From Leptospira sp. WS58.C1 (GTDB taxonomy: Bacteria > Spirochaetota > Leptospiria > Leptospirales > Leptospiraceae), in the NCBI RefSeq assembly GCF_040833995.1, contig NZ_CP162137.1:884001-948000 (forward strand): a stretch of DNA of 64,000 nucleotides. The letters run 5' to 3'. Under the pieces are notes generated by a model. It searched no databases. It saw nothing but the letters and a program-made list of their open reading frames with translations, and was not told the DNA's origin. Each line of letters starts with the position of its first letter. The first letter of the stretch is position 1. Shown here piece after piece: positions 38,812 through 48,732 of this stretch. The position numbers were made by a program, and so were the translations under genes.

Positions 38812-39803
38812 CGTACGATGGCCCATTTTACTAGTTTGGCCACAGGGTTTAGCCATTTTGCAACCTTATTCCTGTAAGTATGAGGGAATAATAAAAAGTT
38901 TTCTAAAGGAAAGATCAGTCCATCTTCTATCAGCTTTTGTTTGTTCTGCATTGAACTTAATTTATCCGGATTAAGAACGGAATAAATTCTGGATATCCCG
39001 TCTTCTTCTATAAGGAAGCTTTGCAGATACGCGGGTTGATCTTTGTAATAACCGATCAACGTTTCCGCTCCGTTCACTATTCCGAAATAGAAATCCAATC
39101 TGTATTTTAACCTATTACTTTTTGTCCTAATGAAAAAATGAGAGGTCCTCTCCTTTCCAATGATCGGAATTCTTGCCGCGTTTACTTTCCCGCCGCCATC
39201 GGACCAAAGAACGATCTCTTCTTTTAAGAAAGGAACCAGCAGCTCCGGTTTTCCTTTGGAAGATGCTAATAAAAAATCACGGAAGATCTTCTTTCTTGTT
39301 TCGGATGGAGCGTCGTATTTTTTTCGATCCGATTTTAGCGACTCTTTGGCTCGTTTTAGGATCTGTCTACAGTTCTCCTGATTTTTTCCGACAACTTTTG
39401 CGATGGAATCATATTCCATTGCAAAACTTTCTCGAAGTAGGAAAACCGCTCTTTCGATAGGATTCAATTTTTCTAATAAATGTAAGAACGCCAGATCCAA
39501 TGTTTCCGGATCAGGCTCTTCTTCTATCGGTGCCGGAGCCAGGGGCTCCGGTAACCAAGGTCCGATATAGGTTTCCCTTTTCCTTTTCGCTTTCCTTAAA
39601 GAATCCAAGGAGAGTCTAGCCGCGACAGTGGATAAGAATGCTTTCGGAGATCTGATCTTTTCTTCTTTGGATCTTTCCCATCTCAGAAAAGTCTCCTGCA
39701 CTATATCCTCTGCCTCTACCACGCTCCCTGTCATCTTATAGGCAATCCCGAAGACCAAACCTTTGTTTTCTATAAATTGATCTAGTCTTTCTTGAGCGCT
39801 CAT
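38808..39803 (-). CDS. ECF41-family RNA polymerase sigma factor
   Basis: This 331-residue protein has sigma-2 (about 8-75, with EAEDIVQETFLRW) and sigma-4 (about 105-160) regions, followed by a long SnoaL-like C-terminus. The family marks are WLPEP (83-87), DGGGKV (202-207) and NPDKL (278-282). In ECF41 factors the C-terminal domain modulates activity in place of a separate anti-sigma factor. About 49 residues follow NPDKL, which is longer than usual, and the stop codon sits inside a dispersed repeat. The start overlaps the oxidoreductase stop by 4 bp, so the two are co-transcribed from the promoter at 41012-41038. Confidence 0.9.
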   Translation of the reverse strand: MSAQERLDQFIENKGLVFGIAYKMTGSVVEAEDIVQETFLRWERSKEEKIRSPKAFLSTVAARLSLDSLRKAKRKRETYIGPWLPEPLAPAPIEEEPDPETLDLAFLHLLEKLNPIERAVFLLRESFAMEYDSIAKVVGKNQENCRQILKRAKESLKSDRKKYDAPSETRKKIFRDFLLASSKGKPELLVPFLKEEIVLWSDGGGKVNAARIPIIGKERTSHFFIRTKSNRLKYRLDFYFGIVNGAETLIGYYKDQPAYLQSFLIEEDGISRIYSVLNPDKLSSMQNKQKLIEDGLIFPLENFLLFPHTYRNKVAKWLNPVAKLVKWAIVR

Positions 39804-40987
39804 TTTTCTGCCGTTACGAATTTTTCGTTTTGTTTGACTAAAGGTCTTTCTTTAGGTTGAGGGATCGCATAAAAATCGAAATATTTTTCGGCCTTAAAAG
39901 AGAAGACTGTGAATTTACAAATAAGCTCTTTCACAATAGCTCCTAATTTTCCGGTCCAAATTTTTTCCGTAGGACTATCGTCGTAATTTAAGAATTGAAG
40001 TAGGCCTTCTTTTCTTCCTAAACTTACACAACGTCCTACATACGCCAATCGGAAAGGTTTTTGTCCTATCTTCGATTTATTTCCCAATAAGTTGGAGATC
40101 CTTTCCGCCAGATAAATTCCCATAGGAAGCGCTGTGGCACAGGCCATTCTCAAATAGGAATATTCTTCTCCCGGAACTTTTACCCCGTCACCTGCGCCTA
40201 AAATATTTGTATATTCAGGAACTTGCATATACTCATTCAGGTATACCTGGCCGATCTTATTTGATCCTAATCCGGAATTTTTTCCGAGATCGGAGGCGAC
40301 GAGTCCTGCGGAAATCACACAATAATCGTGAAGGACTTGGGTTCCATTGGAAGTTTTAATCTTATCTTCCAATAGGTCTTCGCCTCTTTCTCCTTCTATC
40401 AGGTTTACTTTCAGATTTTTCAGGACTTCTTTCATATAAAGAACCGCATTCGAAGAGAAATTTTTTCCGATCTTATCCGAATCCAAAAGTGTTATTTTCG
40501 CTAAGGGATAATTTTCTGCGAGTTCCGTTGCTACTTCTATACCGGAAAGTCCGCCGCCTAATACCGTTATTTTCGCATCCGGGCGATGGCTTAATTCTTT
40601 TCTTAATCGTTCCGAATCCTGAAAACTTGCGATCGAAAAATAATTGATACCTTTGGTCCCAGGATCTCCGGCTCTCATTCCTGCGGTATAACCTAAATAA
40701 TCGTATTCGAAATAGGTCCCGTTATCTAAGAGCACTTTGTTCTCTTTCGGAAATATTTTTTCTACTCTTTGGATCAGAAGTTTTACCTTTGGACTCAATA
40801 AATTACGGATCTGGAAATCTTTCCCTTTGGTTCCTGCGATGACTTGGTGATTTCTGATCTTTTCCCTAAAGGTCGGCTCTGCAGTGATCAGAGTGATATC
40901 TACTTCCGAATTTTTGCGGGACAATCGGTTTGCTGCAGCGATACCTGCATAACCTCCTCCTACGATCAATACCTTCTTCTTTGACAT
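39800..40987 (-). CDS. FAD-dependent NADH dehydrogenase-like oxidoreductase
   Basis: I chose ATG 40987, preceded by GGAGG, giving 395 residues. It is a Pyr_redox_2 protein with the FAD-binding GGGYAGIAAANRLS near residue 10, the NAD-binding VLGGGLSGIEVATELAE, and the FAD-associated NILGAGDGVKVP. It resembles type II NADH dehydrogenases and AIF-like enzymes. Whether it is membrane-bound is unclear, although two C-terminal helical stretches might associate with lipid. ECF41 sigma factors are known to control neighbouring oxidoreductase-type genes, and this gene directly precedes the sigma gene and carries the matching promoter. Confidence 0.88.
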   Translation of the reverse strand: MSKKKVLIVGGGYAGIAAANRLSRKNSEVDITLITAEPTFREKIRNHQVIAGTKGKDFQIRNLLSPKVKLLIQRVEKIFPKENKVLLDNGTYFEYDYLGYTAGMRAGDPGTKGINYFSIASFQDSERLRKELSHRPDAKITVLGGGLSGIEVATELAENYPLAKITLLDSDKIGKNFSSNAVLYMKEVLKNLKVNLIEGERGEDLLEDKIKTSNGTQVLHDYCVISAGLVASDLGKNSGLGSNKIGQVYLNEYMQVPEYTNILGAGDGVKVPGEEYSYLRMACATALPMGIYLAERISNLLGNKSKIGQKPFRLAYVGRCVSLGRKEGLLQFLNYDDSPTEKIWTGKLGAIVKELICKFTVFSFKAEKYFDFYAIPQPKERPLVKQNEKFVTAEK

Positions 40988-41011
40988 ACTTGCCTCCGGT
41001 TCTAAAGGCAA

Positions 41012-41038
41012 GACGTATCTGGGTCATTTCTTGTGACA
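41012..41038 (-). promoter_or_regulatory. ECF41-type promoter of the oxidoreductase-sigma factor operon
   Basis: Read on the minus strand, TGTCACA (41032-41038) is followed by a 16-base spacer and CGTC (41012-41015). This is the published ECF41 consensus (TGTCACA-N16-CGTC) as I recall it. The start codon lies 25 bases downstream. The match is complete, and the site lies in front of an operon that encodes its own ECF41 factor. Confidence 0.85.
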
Positions 41039-41141
41039 ATGTTTTGGATTTTCTTTGAGAAATGGTCTCAAGCGACTTTTGGAAGGGTTCTGATTAGGAG
41101 ATTGACAGAGGTATTCTTGTCCACATCTTGGATATGGAATT

Positions 41142-42080
41142 ATGAAGCGTATTTTTTTCCTGATCCTTTTTTTGGCTTCGATCTTATGTTTGATAACGTG
41201 TAAGGAAAAAAAGCCCATCCCTGAACTGGAAGGATTTGTAGTTAAAAGTGTAATCCATCCGAGTAATAATCCGTTCAACCAGGAAAAGGTAGAGTTAGGT
41301 AAGACATTATATTTCGATTCTAGACTTTCTTTCAACCAAGACGTAAGTTGCGCAAGTTGTCATAATGCCTCTTCTCCTTCCGAAGGTTTTCCTCGGACCA
41401 AGATCCATAATCCTGCTCCATCTCTTACCAATGTGGCATTATATAAGGACGTATTCAAAGATCCTGAAGCAAAAGAATTAGAAGATCTGGTAAAAGAAAA
41501 AGTCCATTCTAAACTCATGTTTCAGAACGAAACGAAGCTTGTACAAAGAATTTCTTCTATCCAAGGTTATAAGGAACTCTTCGAAAAAGCTTATGGAGAT
41601 CCGGAGATTTCCGGAGAGAGGATTGTCCTAGCGCTCTCTACTTTTCAAAGAACGATCGTAAGTAAAAATTCCAACTTCGATAAATTTGTGATGGGGGAGG
41701 AGAACGCTTTGACCCCGGCTCAGATCAGAGGTTGGAACGTTTTCCAGAACAAGGCAAAATGTATTCAGTGTCACCAAGGACCAAATTTCTCCGATTCCAA
41801 ATTGCATACAACCGGTCTTGCGGGGATCAAAGATAAGGTTAGAACTCCTACATTAAGGGACGTCACTAAAAAGAAAACTTTCATGCATAATGGGATCTTC
41901 GGATCGATCGAAGATACCGTGAACCATTTTGCGGAAGGTGGGCATTCCAAGGCGGTCCACGATCCTATGCTAAAACCTGCGGAACTTTCGGATCAGGACA
42001 AAAAGGATTTGATCGAATTCTTAAAAGCGTTAGAAGGAGAGCCCATCCAGTGGGAAATCCCCTCTATTCCAAAAGCTTAA
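41142..42080 (+). CDS. Di-haem cytochrome c peroxidase-like lipoprotein
   Basis: This 312-residue protein has a lipobox LITC (C20) and two haem-binding CXXCH sites, CASCH (C70-H74) and CIQCH (C207-H211), spaced as in bacterial CcpA/MauG proteins. A later FMHNGIF provides a possible Met ligand region. It would reduce hydrogen peroxide in the periplasm with electrons from a c-type cytochrome, and it needs the ccm genes for maturation. It is divergent from the ECF41 operon. A short inverted repeat TTGAGA-N5-TCTCAA (41055-41071) lies in the shared control region. Confidence 0.92.
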   Translation: MKRIFFLILFLASILCLITCKEKKPIPELEGFVVKSVIHPSNNPFNQEKVELGKTLYFDSRLSFNQDVSCASCHNASSPSEGFPRTKIHNPAPSLTNVALYKDVFKDPEAKELEDLVKEKVHSKLMFQNETKLVQRISSIQGYKELFEKAYGDPEISGERIVLALSTFQRTIVSKNSNFDKFVMGEENALTPAQIRGWNVFQNKAKCIQCHQGPNFSDSKLHTTGLAGIKDKVRTPTLRDVTKKKTFMHNGIFGSIEDTVNHFAEGGHSKAVHDPMLKPAELSDQDKKDLIEFLKALEGEPIQWEIPSIPKA

Positions 42081-42095
42081 TAAAACAGTCCGAAA

Positions 42096-43739
42096 TTAAT
42101 CATTAGAAGGAGTAGCTTGTTGGGCTTTCGCTACTTCGTTTTTGATGATCGTGTCTACGATTTCATCCACATTTACTCCGAACTTTTCGAAAACAGAGTT
42201 CCTTGCCAGTTCGTACCGAATGATATCCACATTAAAGTTGATCCTTGCTTGGGCTACTTGTAGCTCGGCTTGGATCAAACCGTCCAAAGCGGATTTTACC
42301 AATACTGCCGTAAATCTTCCCTGATTGAAGCGTGCTTGGACTCCTCTATAAAACTTCTCCGCCTCTTCTCTACGAGTGTTTGCGGTTTCCAGAAGTTCCT
42401 GCCCGGCAACGATCGCATAATATCTATTATCCAACTCTTCTTTGATCAGAGTCCGAAGTTCGGTCTCTTGTTTTGCCAAGATATCTAATTTAAGTTTAGC
42501 GTCTCTGATATCCGTCTGGATCCCAGTATCGAATAAAGGATATGACAGAGCGAAGTTTAAAGTTTTTTCCGGATAACGGAAGGACATCATGCCTGTTTCC
42601 GGATTCACATAATTGGTCTGAGGATTTAAGTATGTTTGTCCTCTTGTGGAATAACTTCCGGTAATCTTTAAGGAAGGCATATCTTCCGCGTTCTTGATCT
42701 TCAGTTCCAGTTCTGCGATCTGCCTCTGACGGATCAAATTTTTCAGGTCTATCCTATGATCCAATGCGTATTGATAATCCTTAGTTGGATTGATATCGTT
42801 CGGGACTTTTTCTTGAAGATCGGTGATCCCGGAAATTTTAGAACTTGGGTCCACATTCAAAATACGGATCAAATTTCTTTCCGCTTCCGCTCTGGCAAGT
42901 TTTGCTCTTTCCAAACTGTTCTCGGTTTGAGTAAGGGCACTATTCCATTGATTCACCTCGAACCCTTCGGAAAGACCAAGGTTACGTTTTCTGATCGTTA
43001 GATCCCGGATATTTTTGGTATTTTTTTCCAACCTGTCGAATGTTTCAACTTGAGAATCGAATACGCTCAAACTCCAATAATCCACGAGAGTTTTAACCAC
43101 AAGCTGGGCAAGAATATTGACTAGTTCGTCTCGACGAATGACTGCGTTTTGTTTTAATACTTTTTGTTTTTCTTTCTCAATTTGGCCGAAAGAATACTTT
43201 AAAAGTTCCTGACCAAGAGTGATCGTCAGGGCATCGGTGTATTGGGGAGGGGCCGCTAAATAAGAACCGACTGCGCCTAATCTGGAAGCGGCTGCCTGAG
43301 TTTCGAATGCATCCGCATCGAATCTAGTATGACTGAGTTCCAAACTAAAATAAGTCTGGGTTTCGAAATTCTTTTGGATCCCGACGTTTACCCTATCGTT
43401 CGAGATCTTTGTTCCGGAGAGAACGTTATTATTATTCAGAGGAAGAGTAGTTTTTGTTTTCGAAAAACCGCCGACCAGCGTCCATGCATATTGAGATAGA
43501 TTTTTTAACTCGGCAGTATCCGCTTTTACGAATTCCATCCCGGCATTTCTTACCGTGATATTATTCGCTAAGACATAATTGACCGCTTCTTTCAAAGTGA
43601 GCTTAAGAACTCTGGGCTTATTTTGAAAGGAAGGGTCTAACTCTTGGGCGAATTGGGAAACCGGAAGAGCAAAAGTGCAAACAAGCAAGAGTCGCAGATA
43701 AAATTTCCTTAACCAAGGAATATTTGCAGGCCTAAGCAT
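42096..43739 (-). CDS. TolC-family outer membrane protein
   Basis: This 547-residue protein has a signal segment (about 12-28). Two OEP repeats contain long heptad-like helices such as [23 protein letters not shown] and [28 protein letters not shown] in the first half, and [22 protein letters not shown] in the second. It forms the outer membrane channel and periplasmic tunnel of a tripartite efflux or secretion system. No adaptor or pump is adjacent, so the partner is unknown. The N-terminus is charged ([10 protein letters not shown]) and an alternative start is possible. Confidence 0.82.
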   Translation of the reverse strand: MLRPANIPWLRKFYLRLLLVCTFALPVSQFAQELDPSFQNKPRVLKLTLKEAVNYVLANNITVRNAGMEFVKADTAELKNLSQYAWTLVGGFSKTKTTLPLNNNNVLSGTKISNDRVNVGIQKNFETQTYFSLELSHTRFDADAFETQAAASRLGAVGSYLAAPPQYTDALTITLGQELLKYSFGQIEKEKQKVLKQNAVIRRDELVNILAQLVVKTLVDYWSLSVFDSQVETFDRLEKNTKNIRDLTIRKRNLGLSEGFEVNQWNSALTQTENSLERAKLARAEAERNLIRILNVDPSSKISGITDLQEKVPNDINPTKDYQYALDHRIDLKNLIRQRQIAELELKIKNAEDMPSLKITGSYSTRGQTYLNPQTNYVNPETGMMSFRYPEKTLNFALSYPLFDTGIQTDIRDAKLKLDILAKQETELRTLIKEELDNRYYAIVAGQELLETANTRREEAEKFYRGVQARFNQGRFTAVLVKSALDGLIQAELQVAQARINFNVDIIRYELARNSVFEKFGVNVDEIVDTIIKNEVAKAQQATPSND

Positions 43740-43833
43740 AGTGTGTTGGTCTTCCTACGGAGCATGGTTTTTGTTTCGGAAGAATTTGCCAAATCGAAAA
43801 ATCTAAAGTAAAAGTCTAGACAGCTTAAAATCG

Positions 43834-45918
43834 ATGAAAACTCCAGATAAAAAATTGAACCGACTCGCGTCTGAAAAAAGTCCTTATTTACTCCAACATT
43901 CCGCCAACCCAGTGGATTGGTTTCCATGGTCTGAAGAGGCCTTTGCAAAGGCGAAATCCGAGAATAAACTGATCTTCTTATCCATCGGTTACGCTACCTG
44001 TCATTGGTGTCATGTAATGGAAAAGGAATCGTTTGAGAACGAAACGACTGCGGAAGTTTTAAATAGAGATTACGTTTCCATTAAGGTGGATCGGGAAGAA
44101 AGACCGGACGTGGATCGGATCTATATGGACGCGTTACATGCCATGGGACAGCAGGGTGGCTGGCCTTTAAATATGTTTTTAACTCCCGAAGGAAAGCCGA
44201 TTACTGGCGGGACGTATTTTCCTCCTGTCCCTAAGTATGGAAGAAAAAGTTTTACGGAAGTTTTGGGAATTTTAAACGGTTTATGGAAGGAGAAAAAAGA
44301 AGAATTACTCGAGGCATCCGAAGATCTGACCAAACACTTAAAAGAATCGGAAGAAACTCGAGCATTTGCAGATACTTCCGAGATTTCTTCTCCGGGCCCG
44401 GAAATTTTCGAGAATGGCTTTTTATTATATGATCGATTTTACGATCCGGATTACGCGGGTTTTAAATCCAATTCTGTAAATAAATTTCCACCCAGCATGG
44501 GGCTCGGTTTTTTATTACGTTATCATAAATCTACAGGTGAACCCAAAGCTCTCGAAATGGCGGAAGAGACACTGACCGCAATGAAGAAAGGTGGGATATA
44601 CGACCAGATCGGTGGGGGACTTTGCAGGTATTCCACCGACCATCATTGGTTGGTACCACATTTCGAGAAGATGTTGTACGATAATTCTCTCTTTTTGGAA
44701 GCTTTAGTAGAATGTTACCAAGCGGTAGGAGAAAAAAAATACAAGGATTATGCATACGATGTGATCGAATATCTTCATCGCGATATGAGATTGCCTGGAG
44801 GTGGAATTGCGAGCGCAGAAGATGCTGATTCGGAAGGAGAAGAGGGCTTATTCTATCTTTGGACAAAAGAAGAAGTAAGAGAAGTCTGCGGACAAGACGC
44901 TTTTCTCTTGGATGAATTTTGGAATATCACCGAAAAAGGAAATTTTGAAGAGAAAAATATCCTACATGAAACATTCAGAATGAACTTCTCCAGACTGCAC
45001 GGTTTGGAACCTTCCGAATTGGAAGAGATTGTTTCCAAAAACAGAAAAAAACTATTAGAAAGACGCTCCCATAGGATCAGACCGCTTAGGGACGATAAAA
45101 TTTTATTTTCTTGGAACTGTTTGTATATCAAAGCCCTAACAAAAGCTGCAATGGCATTTGGGGACGGGGATCTATTAAGAGAAGCGGAAGAAACTTATAA
45201 ATTCCTGGAAAAAAATCTGATCCGAGAGGATGGAAGACTGCTCAGAAGGTTTAGAGAGGGAGAGGCAAGATTTTTAGCATATAGCTCTGATTATGCGGAA
45301 TTTGTTTTAGCTTCTTTGTATCTGTTCCAAGCAGGAAAAGGATTCAGGTATCTGGAAAATGCGATACGATACACCGAAGAAGCGATCCGACTTTTTAGGA
45401 GTCCTTCCGGCGCGTTTTTCGATTCAGGTATAGACGGAGAGACATTGCTCAGAAGAACTGTGGATGGATACGATGGAGTGGAACCTTCTGCCAATAGTTC
45501 CTTTGCGACCGCATTCGTGATACTTTCAAAGTTAGGAGTGGACTCTGAAAAATATCTGCAATATGCGGATTCTATCTTCTCTTATTTCAAATCCGAATTG
45601 GAAACATACCCGATGAATTATCCATATATGCTTTCCGCATTATGGCTCCGAAAATCTCCCGGAAGAGAACTTGCGGTAGTTTATTCAAGTCAGGAAGAAT
45701 TATTGCCGATCTGGAAAGGTGTCGGCTCCTTATTCTTACCGGAAACCGTGCTTATATGGGCAAACGATAAAGAAGCGGAAGAAAATGGAGAAAAATTCCT
45801 GCTTCTAAAAAACAGGAATTCAGGCGGGGGAGTGAAGGCGTACGTCTGTGTAGGATCCTATTGCGAACTTCCCGTATCGGACTGGACTAGTTTACGAGCA
45901 AAATTGATAGAGGATTAA
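43834..45918 (+). CDS. YyaL/DUF255 thioredoxin-domain protein
   Basis: This 694-residue protein starts with the conserved [22 protein letters not shown] segment. The thioredoxin-like active site is C56-HW-C59 in YATCHWCH, and [16 protein letters not shown] is also present. The rest is a long alpha/alpha-toroid glycosidase-like domain. It is the bacterial relative of spermatogenesis-associated protein 20. The function is poorly known, and the predicted activities include thiol oxidoreduction and a possible sugar-related hydrolase fold. It lacks a signal peptide. Its end overlaps the stop of rsfS by 4 bp on the opposite strand. Confidence 0.9.
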   Translation: MKTPDKKLNRLASEKSPYLLQHSANPVDWFPWSEEAFAKAKSENKLIFLSIGYATCHWCHVMEKESFENETTAEVLNRDYVSIKVDREERPDVDRIYMDALHAMGQQGGWPLNMFLTPEGKPITGGTYFPPVPKYGRKSFTEVLGILNGLWKEKKEELLEASEDLTKHLKESEETRAFADTSEISSPGPEIFENGFLLYDRFYDPDYAGFKSNSVNKFPPSMGLGFLLRYHKSTGEPKALEMAEETLTAMKKGGIYDQIGGGLCRYSTDHHWLVPHFEKMLYDNSLFLEALVECYQAVGEKKYKDYAYDVIEYLHRDMRLPGGGIASAEDADSEGEEGLFYLWTKEEVREVCGQDAFLLDEFWNITEKGNFEEKNILHETFRMNFSRLHGLEPSELEEIVSKNRKKLLERRSHRIRPLRDDKILFSWNCLYIKALTKAAMAFGDGDLLREAEETYKFLEKNLIREDGRLLRRFREGEARFLAYSSDYAEFVLASLYLFQAGKGFRYLENAIRYTEEAIRLFRSPSGAFFDSGIDGETLLRRTVDGYDGVEPSANSSFATAFVILSKLGVDSEKYLQYADSIFSYFKSELETYPMNYPYMLSALWLRKSPGRELAVVYSSQEELLPIWKGVGSLFLPETVLIWANDKEAEENGEKFLLLKNRNSGGGVKAYVCVGSYCELPVSDWTSLRAKLIED

Positions 45919-46292
45919 GAGAGCTCTATTCTCTCCGCATCTCTCCAAAGCCTGTCCAGATTATAATACTCTCTTTTTTCCGGGGTCATGATATGGACTA
46001 TGAATTCACCATAGTCCAATAAAGTCCAACCGGAGGAAGCGGATGTTCCTGTTTTATCCGTTTCCTTATGAGGTAATTTAAAACTTTTTAATGCTTTTTT
46101 GATCTCTCTTGCGACTGCGTTCGCTTGAACTGCGGAGTTTACGGTGCAGATCAAAAAGAAACTCAAGTATGAATGCACTGATTCTAAGTTTAAGACCGCG
46201 ATCTCTTCGCATTTTTTATCCTGCATGATCTTATGGATCGTTTTTAGGATTTCCATCGTGTTTTCCGGGGTATTTTTGGGGGAAGGACTCAT
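45915..46292 (-). CDS. rsfS: Ribosomal silencing factor RsfS
   Basis: This 125-residue protein belongs to the RsfS/DUF143 family. It contains [35 protein letters not shown], then [31 protein letters not shown], the family signature. It binds L14 of the large subunit and blocks subunit joining in starved or stationary cells. The first 12 residues are likely disordered, and the ATG at residue 13 is another possible start. It is the last gene of the long operon that begins with rplU, as in many Leptospira and other bacteria. Confidence 0.95.
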   Translation of the reverse strand: MSPSPKNTPENTMEILKTIHKIMQDKKCEEIAVLNLESVHSYLSFFLICTVNSAVQANAVAREIKKALKSFKLPHKETDKTGTSASSGWTLLDYGEFIVHIMTPEKREYYNLDRLWRDAERIELS

Positions 46293-46294
46293 AT

Positions 46295-47443
46295 TTATTT
46301 TTTAGGCTCGATATCGGATCCTAAGAGCACGGTGGAATCCAGCCCAAGGTCCTTTCTTAATACATGGTATACTTTTGTTTTTTCTAATATGGAGGAGATT
46401 TTATCCGCGACAGCGGTATTCCCGGAACGATCTAAGATGATCGTTTTTTTTACGTCTTTGGTCCAGGCATTGTCTACGGAGAGTACTTTGATCCTTTTAT
46501 CCGCCAAGGTCGCTCTCACATCCTTTGCAAGACCGGGCACATCGGTCCCGTTCAAAACTTCCGTTCTGGCATATTCCCCATCCGTGAAAATTTCAGCGGA
46601 AACATCTTTATGGAATTTTCGGACAGCGACAGAAGCCCTGGCCGGATCCGCAGTTAGGAATAAACGTCTTGTTTTGGGATCCAGAGCGGGTTCTCCCGGA
46701 AGTTCCGTGATCCCGAATGCGAGTCTATGAGAGGTGGCGAATTTTAGAAGAGTATAAAAATCCTCTTTGGAAAAATCCGAATCGATCAGATTGAAGACCA
46801 TTTCCGACCAAAATGAATTAAGAAGTTCTTTGTTTTCATATAAAGTTTCGTAAACGGATAGGACCGCACTCTCTTGTCTGCTGATCCGATCTAGATAATC
46901 CAATGTTTCCTTCTTATCCATATAAGAAACGTAATCATACACATCTTCGCCCGAATAAGCATACAAACCGGGTTCCCTAACATAAGAAGGAGAAACCCTA
47001 TTAGTTCGGTTATCGGTGTATAAATTCACTCCGCCTAAAATATCTACGATCTTGATAAAGGAAGAAGCGTTGATCTTAACGGTATAATTCGGTTTGGAAC
47101 CTAAGATGTCCTGGATTGCCTCTTTTACCGCCGAGGTTGCCTTGGATTTAATTTGTTCTAAAGTATCTTCCGGATCTTCGAATGTGGTGATCGGATGAAA
47201 GAAGAATAAGCCGACCCTTTCTTGGGAAGGGAAGATGGTGGCTAAAAATCCGAACTCATACACGTCGTCGTTTCCTACTGCATGGAAAAGAATATGGATC
47301 GGTTTACCGGAACTGATCTTTTCGTCCAGACCGGTCCTTCTGAAATTGCGAAATAGAAAAAATAACAGTGCCAAAAACAGAAAACCTGCGGCAATCCATA
47401 GTGGAAGAAGATTAAAAGGTCGAATCGGTTTGTTAGGACTCAA
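46295..47443 (-). CDS. LytR-CpsA-Psr (LCP) family envelope protein with LytR C-terminal domain
   Basis: This 382-residue protein starts at TTG 47443, with GAGG about 8 bases upstream. One N-terminal membrane helix (about 11-31) leads into an LCP-type domain (about 45-230: [27 protein letters not shown]). A LytR_C-type domain follows (about 290-375: [27 protein letters not shown]). The catalytic arginines of wall-teichoic-acid transferases are not all obvious, so the activity may differ in a Gram-negative envelope. The family attaches glycopolymers to peptidoglycan. It follows yqeK in the operon. Confidence 0.85.
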   Translation of the reverse strand: MSPNKPIRPFNLLPLWIAAGFLFLALLFFLFRNFRRTGLDEKISSGKPIHILFHAVGNDDVYEFGFLATIFPSQERVGLFFFHPITTFEDPEDTLEQIKSKATSAVKEAIQDILGSKPNYTVKINASSFIKIVDILGGVNLYTDNRTNRVSPSYVREPGLYAYSGEDVYDYVSYMDKKETLDYLDRISRQESAVLSVYETLYENKELLNSFWSEMVFNLIDSDFSKEDFYTLLKFATSHRLAFGITELPGEPALDPKTRRLFLTADPARASVAVRKFHKDVSAEIFTDGEYARTEVLNGTDVPGLAKDVRATLADKRIKVLSVDNAWTKDVKKTIILDRSGNTAVADKISSILEKTKVYHVLRKDLGLDSTVLLGSDIEPKK

Positions 47444-47488
47444 ATCAAAGCCTCGGATGATTCCATTCAGAAAGAAAAAATAACCCTG

Positions 47489-48082
47489 TCAATTGGATAA
47501 TTTTCCCAAGGCGAAATGATACATAGCGATCGTCCTATTATGGATCGCTCCTTTATTATTCAACAGGTTCTGCATAGTATGGACGGTCTTATTTAATACG
47601 GCGAGGTATAGATTTTCCTTGGCTTTGTTTCTCCAATCCGAATAATCCTTTTGTCTTTCCGCAAACTCGGAACCTAAAAAATCGGCCGCATACAAGATAC
47701 AATCCAAGAGGTTTAAGTCCTCTCCACCTAAAGTATGGTGTTTCACTGCATCTAAAACCGATCTTGTTTTTAAGCCGTATTCCGTTTCCAGATAATAGGC
47801 TGCGGATCTCGAATGCCAGGCCGCCTCCGGAAGTTTAGGGGCTTCTAGATCCCCTAGTTTTGTAAATAGATCTAAATGGAACTCTTTAGTTTTTTGTTTG
47901 GTGATATCGTGTACTACACCGGCTAAATAAGCTTCGTTCGTCTCGTTCGGAGAATGAATACTTGCAAGTTCCTCCGCGATCTCAGCCACTCTTAGACTAT
48001 GCTCCCAGCGGGTTTTAGTAATTTCTTTTGGAACAATATCAGTAAAATATTGTATTTGTTCTGTAGTAGTATTCAGGATCAT
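47489..48082 (-). CDS. yqeK: YqeK-type HD phosphohydrolase (symmetrical diadenosine tetraphosphatase)
   Basis: This 197-residue HD-domain protein has H28 in RWEHSLRVAE, the H58-D59 pair in GVVHDITKQKT, a further His in AAWHSRSAA, KHHTLGG and an Asp in LYAADFLGSE. All are typical of YqeK proteins, which cleave Ap4A symmetrically to two ADP. It is adjacent to nadD in this operon, an arrangement seen in many bacteria and linked to NAD and nucleotide housekeeping. Motifs are complete. Confidence 0.93.
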   Translation of the reverse strand: MILNTTTEQIQYFTDIVPKEITKTRWEHSLRVAEIAEELASIHSPNETNEAYLAGVVHDITKQKTKEFHLDLFTKLGDLEAPKLPEAAWHSRSAAYYLETEYGLKTRSVLDAVKHHTLGGEDLNLLDCILYAADFLGSEFAERQKDYSDWRNKAKENLYLAVLNKTVHTMQNLLNNKGAIHNRTIAMYHFALGKLSN

Positions 48083-48106
48083 CTCTTATATATAAGACTG
48101 ACGGTC

Positions 48107-48715
48107 TTAGCAATAGGATCTATTTTTAAGTATGATATCCCATACTTTTTGGGACAATACAATCGGTTTCCTATTTTCCAAAATACATTTAGGAAGTTCT
48201 TCTCTAAGATTGGTAGATGCAGCTTCTACGATCAGGTTTTGTAAAAATACGATCTTATCTTGGAATTTTTGCAAGTGTGCGTTTTGTGGTACGGACTGGG
48301 AGAATCTTCTGAACACCAAAAGAGAATACACCTTATCCAAAATATTTTCCCAGTTTTTCCATTTATGGAATTCGGAATATTGATCTTCTCCGATCAAAAG
48401 GGCAAGTTTATCATTTGGCCGACCTTTCAAAAGTTCTAAAATAGTTTCTTCCGTAAAACTCGGAGTTTCTCTTTTGATCTCCCAGTCCCAAATTTTCGTA
48501 TTCGGAAAACTTTCGAACTGGGCCTGAACAAGATCTATGATCGATTCAGGAGGAGTTTTTTTATTCTGTTTCCAGGGAGAAGTATGGTTTGGAACGATCA
48601 GAAGTTCTTTTGCATTCGGAAAATTTTTCCAAAAACTGGACGCCACTTCCGCATGACCTAGATGCGGAGGATCAAAACTCCCGCCAAAAACTCCGACCAG
48701 ATCGGAAGAGATCAT
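48107..48715 (-). CDS. nadD: Nicotinate-nucleotide adenylyltransferase
   Basis: This 202-residue nucleotidyltransferase has the N-terminal GGSFDPPHLGH motif (H18 and H21 of the HxGH signature) and AASTNLREEL near the end, which matches the (S/T)xR adenylate-binding signature. It makes deamido-NAD from nicotinate mononucleotide and ATP. The length is standard. The gap to yqeK is 24 bp and to proA 17 bp, so it is read within the same minus-strand operon. Confidence 0.95.
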   Translation of the reverse strand: MISSDLVGVFGGSFDPPHLGHAEVASSFWKNFPNAKELLIVPNHTSPWKQNKKTPPESIIDLVQAQFESFPNTKIWDWEIKRETPSFTEETILELLKGRPNDKLALLIGEDQYSEFHKWKNWENILDKVYSLLVFRRFSQSVPQNAHLQKFQDKIVFLQNLIVEAASTNLREELPKCILENRKPIVLSQKVWDIILKNRSYC

Positions 48716-48732
48716 AAAAAGAAGAAGGTCCC

